Positions 59,877 to 64,000 of a stretch of 64,000 nucleotides of DNA are shown here, in pieces. A model generated the notes under the pieces. The model was not told the origin of the DNA. It saw nothing but the letters and a program-made list of their open reading frames with translations, and made no database searches. The stretch's first letter is position 1. Each line of letters starts with the position of its first letter. Made by a program: the position numbers and the translations under genes. The DNA is taken from NCBI GenBank assembly GCA_033439265.1, contig JAVTVX010000002.1, positions 17,263,674 to 17,327,673 on the forward strand, given 5' to 3'. This DNA comes from Dillenia suffruticosa (taxonomy: Eukaryota; Streptophyta; Magnoliopsida; Dilleniales; Dilleniaceae).

Positions 59877-61260
59877 TATTAGAACCTCTGTCTGCATTTT
59901 CCGGCAATGAATTTCAATTTTTTTGGCTTCTGAATTTTTTTAAAATTGGCCCAAATTTGAGCAAATTTTGGGGTTTTGAGTTTGGAAATGAGTTTTGCAT
60001 AAAATTTTGGATGATTTTATGTTTTCAGAGCAAAAAATGGAGTTTTTTGACACTTTTCTGCGACATTCCGGCATTCAGACCCGCCGGATCCGGGTCGGGA
60101 CCCTCGGGGTCCATTCGGGTGAAGAAGACCCGGATGCAGACCAAAATGACGTCGTTTTGGTCTGCAATTTTTAAAATAATGGATCTGCCCGAAAACTTTC
60201 TGTAATTACGAAATCGCCCAAAACGTTTTTGATCTGTTGCAAAATGGTCCCTGAAACCTTTCAAAAACTCAGAAAACTTTAAGATATTGCACATTGGTCC
60301 CCGGCCTTTATACAAAAGCCGATAAACCTTGAAATGTTACAGTTTGGTCCCAACATATTTTGAAATGTTACACATTAGTCCTTTGGACTTAAAAAAAAAA
60401 AATTGAAAAATTTAATTTTTAATTTTAAATTCATATTTGGGTCATTTTTGAGAATTTGAAATTAAAATTTTTGATTTATGTGTATTATGGTATCACACAT
60501 AAATGAAAAATTGTGTATTTTACACAAATTAATTTTTATATGGTCTTTTACACATTGAGAGACGTGTAAAATAAAGGTTAAGACCCGTACAAAATTATAA
60601 AATCATTGAAACTTTATGATTTTGTATAAATTAATTTTTGTATGGTTTTTGCATATAAAGACGCATGCAAAATAAAGGTTAAAACCTACATAAAATTGAA
60701 GAAAAATATTCTTGTGGTTCGTATGATTTCTGATTGTTAGGGTATAGCCACAGCAGCTCTAATATGAAAGAAATTATATATTGGGATAGTTTTGACCACA
60801 TAAAATAAAGAATATTATTTGTGATTATTTATTTTTGTGTGACAAATTTTATCCCACAGAAATTTTTGTCGTATTAAAAATAATTAATCAGGATTAGATG
60901 GCAAGATTGGATAACCTAAATTATGTGGATAATCTACTTGACTTTAGAGTTTTCTCCTACAAGGTTTTTCGAGTTCAGCAGATCAAGTGCATGTCTAGGA
61001 AAGTCCTGTCAACAAGACGGGGGTAAGTCTAAGGTTGGTTGGTTCTTAAGCGGTCCCATGTGACCCACCACCTACCTGGGGACTTTCCTGGTGCACGAGT
61101 GATGCTGTTTTGTAGGGAAGCTCTAATTCAGGGAAAGATTTTCTATATAATTTCTCCTAATTAGCCTACAGGCATTAGGAAATTAAGTAATCTTGTCAAT
61201 CTTTTCATAAAGTATAATAAATCTAATCTGAATTAGAAATTTAGCCCACAGGCAATTTCT
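59877..61260 (+). other. Untranslated leader of the copia element
   Basis: No long frame belonging to the element was found here. A GGGGGTAAGTC motif near 61018-61028 and a TTTTTGTTGCAG motif near 61341-61352, just before the conserved gag start, could be a splice donor and acceptor. Splicing of the leader is only a possibility. Confidence 0.5.
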
Positions 61261-64000
61261 ATGTCAGGAGATTTATTTTATATGTTTTACATTGGTAAAC
61301 ATATGTTAAAGCCTCAACTAAAATTTGTAAGCATTTTTGTTGCAGCTATACAAACCGTTGATATCGTTGAAGTTCCCATATTAAATGGTGAGAACTATAA
61401 GGTGTGGAAGGAGAAAATACTTCTCAATTTGGGATGGCGTGACTTGGATTATGCTATCAGGCATGACGAGCCACTTAGGATAACGGATGCCAGCTCTACA
61501 GCGGACAAAGCTCTTTATGAGCGCTGGGAGCGATCTAATCGTCTCAGTACGATGTTCATTAAGGATAAAATATTAACTGGCATCCGCGGCTCCGTCAATC
61601 AACATAATGACGTCCGTGCCCTTCTTAAGGCAATTGATGAGCAATTCGAGACGTCTGATAAAGCTCTTGCTAGCACCTTGATTATGGAGTTCTCATCGAA
61701 GAAACTCACCACTATCCACGGAGTGCGCGAGCACATCATGAGGATCCGGGATATAGTGGCCCAACTAAAGACTCTTGAGGTTAAGATGTCTGAATCCTTT
61801 CTAGTGCACTATATTCTGAATACCCTTCCACAGCCTTATAGTCCCTTCAAAATTTCCTATAACACACATAAGGCTAAATGGTCCATCAATGAGTTGATGA
61901 CCATGTGTGTACAGGAAGAAGGGAGGTTGCTCATGGAAATGAAGGAGGGAACCAGTAGCGCACATTTCGTCATGAAAGGAAAGACGAAGGGAAAAGTCAA
62001 ACTGAAAGGAAAAGCAAAGGGACCTACCCCAATTGTAAAAAAGGAGTCTACGTGTTTCTTCTGTAAAAAGAAGGGACACATAAAGAAGGACTGTGCCAAA
62101 TTTCAGAAATGGCTTGCTGCCAGAGGTACAGAAATCTCTTTTGTATGTTATGAATCTCTTATAACTGAGACTTCTTATGACACATGGTGGATTGATTCTG
62201 GATGCTCAATTCATATTACGAATGTATTGCAGGGCTTGCAAAACCCGCAGAAACCGGTGGGCCGTGAGCAATTCATCTATTCAGGAAACAAGATGAGTTC
62301 GCATGTAGAAGCCATTGGAGATCGCAAGCTCATTTTGACTAATGGACATGTCTTGCAGTTGGAAAGAATTTTTTATGTACCAAGTTTTTCTAGAAATCTA
62401 ATTTCTGTGTCAAAACTTGTACAATTCGGATATTCTTTCCAATTCAATAATACAATAACATTACTTTTGCATTCAAATGTCGTTGGTACAGGTCTATTGA
62501 TTGACGGACTATACAGAATTAATTTGCAAGATAATACATGTTGCAACACAATACATATTGGTGTGAAAAGGTGTGTCATAAATGAAAATTCCTCTATGTT
62601 GTGGCATCGGAGATTAGGACATATCTCCATCGAAAGGGTTAAAAAGTTGGTAAAAGATGGAGTACTTAGTACTCTAGATTTTAATGACTTTGAAACCTGT
62701 GTGGACTGTATTAAGGGTAAACAGTCCAATAAGTCAAAAAAGGGTGCCAAGAGGAGCTCAGATCTATTAGAGATCATTCATACAGACATATGTTGTCCGG
62801 ATATGGACTCATATGACCAAAGGTATTTCATCACTTTTATTGATGATTACTCACGTTATATGTATCTCTATCTTCTTCGCCATAAAGATGAGGCGTTGGA
62901 TGCCTTTAAGGTTTTCAAGGCAGAAGTAGAGAAACAATGCGATAAGCAAATAAAAATAGTGAGATCGGATAGAGGTGGAGAATACTATGGGAGGTATACT
63001 GAAGATGGACAAGCACTTGGTCCATTTGCTCGATTTCTTCAAGAAACTGGGATTGTCGCCCAATATACCATGTCTGGTTCTCCAAACCAAAATGGTGTGG
63101 CTGAAAGAAGAAATCAGACATTATTGGACATCGTAAGGAGCATGATGTCTAGCTCTAAATTGCCTAAATCCTTGTGGATTGAAGCTCTTAAAACGGCTGT
63201 GTACATATTAAATAGGGTTCCAACTAAGGCGGTTTCCAAAACCCCATTTGAAATGTTCAAAGGTTGGAAACCCAGTTTGCGACATGTACGCATTTGGGGA
63301 TGCCCGTCAGAAGTAAGAGTTTATAATCCACAAGAAAAGAAACTGGATCCAAGGACCATTAGTGGGTATTTTGTTGGATACGCTGAGAGGTCTAAGGGAT
63401 ACAGATTCTATTGTCCATCTTATCATACTAGATTTGTGGAATTGAGAAACGCGAAATTCTTGAGGATCACTTGATTAGTGAGAGGGATTCCTTTCAAGAC
63501 TTAGTCCCTGAAAAGAATCTATCAAGTATGCCTTCCACTTCAAGTGAAAGGATGATTGTCATTCAAAGCGTCCCTCCAGTACCCATGGACGTTGACCCAA
63601 TTACAGATGACAATCAAAATATTCCACAATCTGCTGACACCGGAACAGGTCAAGTTGGACAGCCCTTTCCTAGAGAGACTGTTGAGCCAACATTAAGGAG
63701 ATCTGTTAGGATTAAGAGGTCAGCAATATCTAGTGATTATGTAGTATACCTCCAGGAGTCTGATTACAATGTTGGTGCCGTAGATGATCCTGAGTCGTTT
63801 TCACAAACCATAAACTCTAACAATTCGAGTTTGTGGCTGGAAGCCATGAAAGATGAGATGGACTCCATGACGAGTAATGGAGTTTGGGATCTTGTAAAGT
63901 TGCCTGATGGGGTAAAACCCATTGGATGTAAATGGGTTTTTAAGACAAAAACTGACTCATTTGGCAACATTGAGAAATACAAGGCCAGACTTGTTGCTAA
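61261..64000 (+). pseudogene. Copia gag-pol polyprotein, one frame break, partial
   Basis: The first frame (61261-63474) gives 737 residues. Seen in order: gag; CCHC knuckle at 265-278 (CFFCKKKGHIKKDC); aspartic protease with Asp312 (WIDSGCS); pre-integrase zinc region near 448 (LWHRRLGH); integrase catalytic Asp509, Asp570 and Glu615. A one-base loss near 63455 ends this frame at 63474. The following frame continues the polyprotein through a variable linker into the start of reverse transcriptase (LWLEAMKDEMDSM region at about 63830-63870) to the window end. The true gag start may lie elsewhere, because the first 30 or so residues look unlike gag. The frame break probably makes this copy non-autonomous. 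Confidence 0.85.

Larger units (their letters stand above)
59506..64000 (+). mobile_element. Ty1/copia LTR retrotransposon, 3' part outside the window
   Basis: Order: LTR (59506-59862), primer-binding site, an untranslated leader of about 1.4 kb, then gag, protease, integrase and the start of reverse transcriptase. This gag-protease-integrase-RT order defines the Ty1/copia class. The coding part is well preserved apart from one frame break near 63455, so the insertion is rather young. It sits just downstream of the first exon of the SERF-type gene, in the same orientation. Confidence 0.9.

Noticed and set aside
60025-60315. A minus-strand frame rich in Arg/Asp/Pro within the copia leader
   Set aside because: It lies antisense in the untranslated leader of the element and has no domain; probably chance.
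62373-63121. Several minus-strand frames of 68-134 codons opposite copia gag-pol
   Set aside because: They are antisense shadows of the well-supported plus-strand polyprotein.
1-64000. CRISPR arrays, operons, rRNA or tRNA genes
   Set aside because: No spaced direct-repeat array, no clustered co-oriented bacterial-type genes and no recognisable rRNA or complete tRNA sequence were seen. The gene structure is plainly plant nuclear.

Overview
This is nuclear DNA from a flowering plant, most likely a woody eudicot. The genes are split by AT-rich introns with GT-AG borders. Introns and spacers carry LTR-retrotransposon, LINE and SINE-like debris, many GA/CT microsatellites and a fragment of plastid DNA. 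An intact CYCLOPS/IPD3 gene points to a species able to form arbuscular mycorrhiza, because this gene is generally missing from plant lineages that lost that symbiosis. I cannot name the species.

Layout. An RNase H-like retroelement fragment lies at 67-615 (minus). A complete two-exon gene for the large subunit of replication protein A follows (1438-5021, minus). The spacer 5022-8437 holds a decayed minisatellite and an LTR-like end. A five-exon gene for an uncharacterised plant membrane protein (8438-15627, plus) converges on an 11-exon CYCLOPS/IPD3 gene (17175-30028, minus). Upstream of CYCLOPS, in the same orientation, is a seven-exon USE1-type SNARE gene (34262-42871, minus). Its last exon carries a 2-base frame break just before the membrane anchor. 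After a gene-poor stretch comes a complete eight-exon gene for plastid 3-ketoacyl-ACP synthase III (48100-55830, plus). At 59013 a small SERF/zinc-finger-type gene starts, and just downstream of its first exon a Ty1/copia element begins at 59506 and runs off the window.

The genes are ordinary housekeeping or signalling genes and do not form a cluster: DNA replication and repair, membrane trafficking, plastid fatty-acid initiation and root symbiosis signalling. I found no operon-like or defence-like system. The most notable points are the USE1 frame break, with a possible splice rescue; the plastid ndhG fragment bracketed by a 67-base direct repeat in a USE1 intron; a gutted LTR element carrying EF-Ts-like coding sequence in a CYCLOPS intron; a LINE 3' end with a clear 19-base target duplication in a KAS III intron; and two copies of a SINE-like repeat.

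Exon coordinates were worked out by hand from reading frame, splice motifs and remembered family similarity. No transcript data or database search was available.
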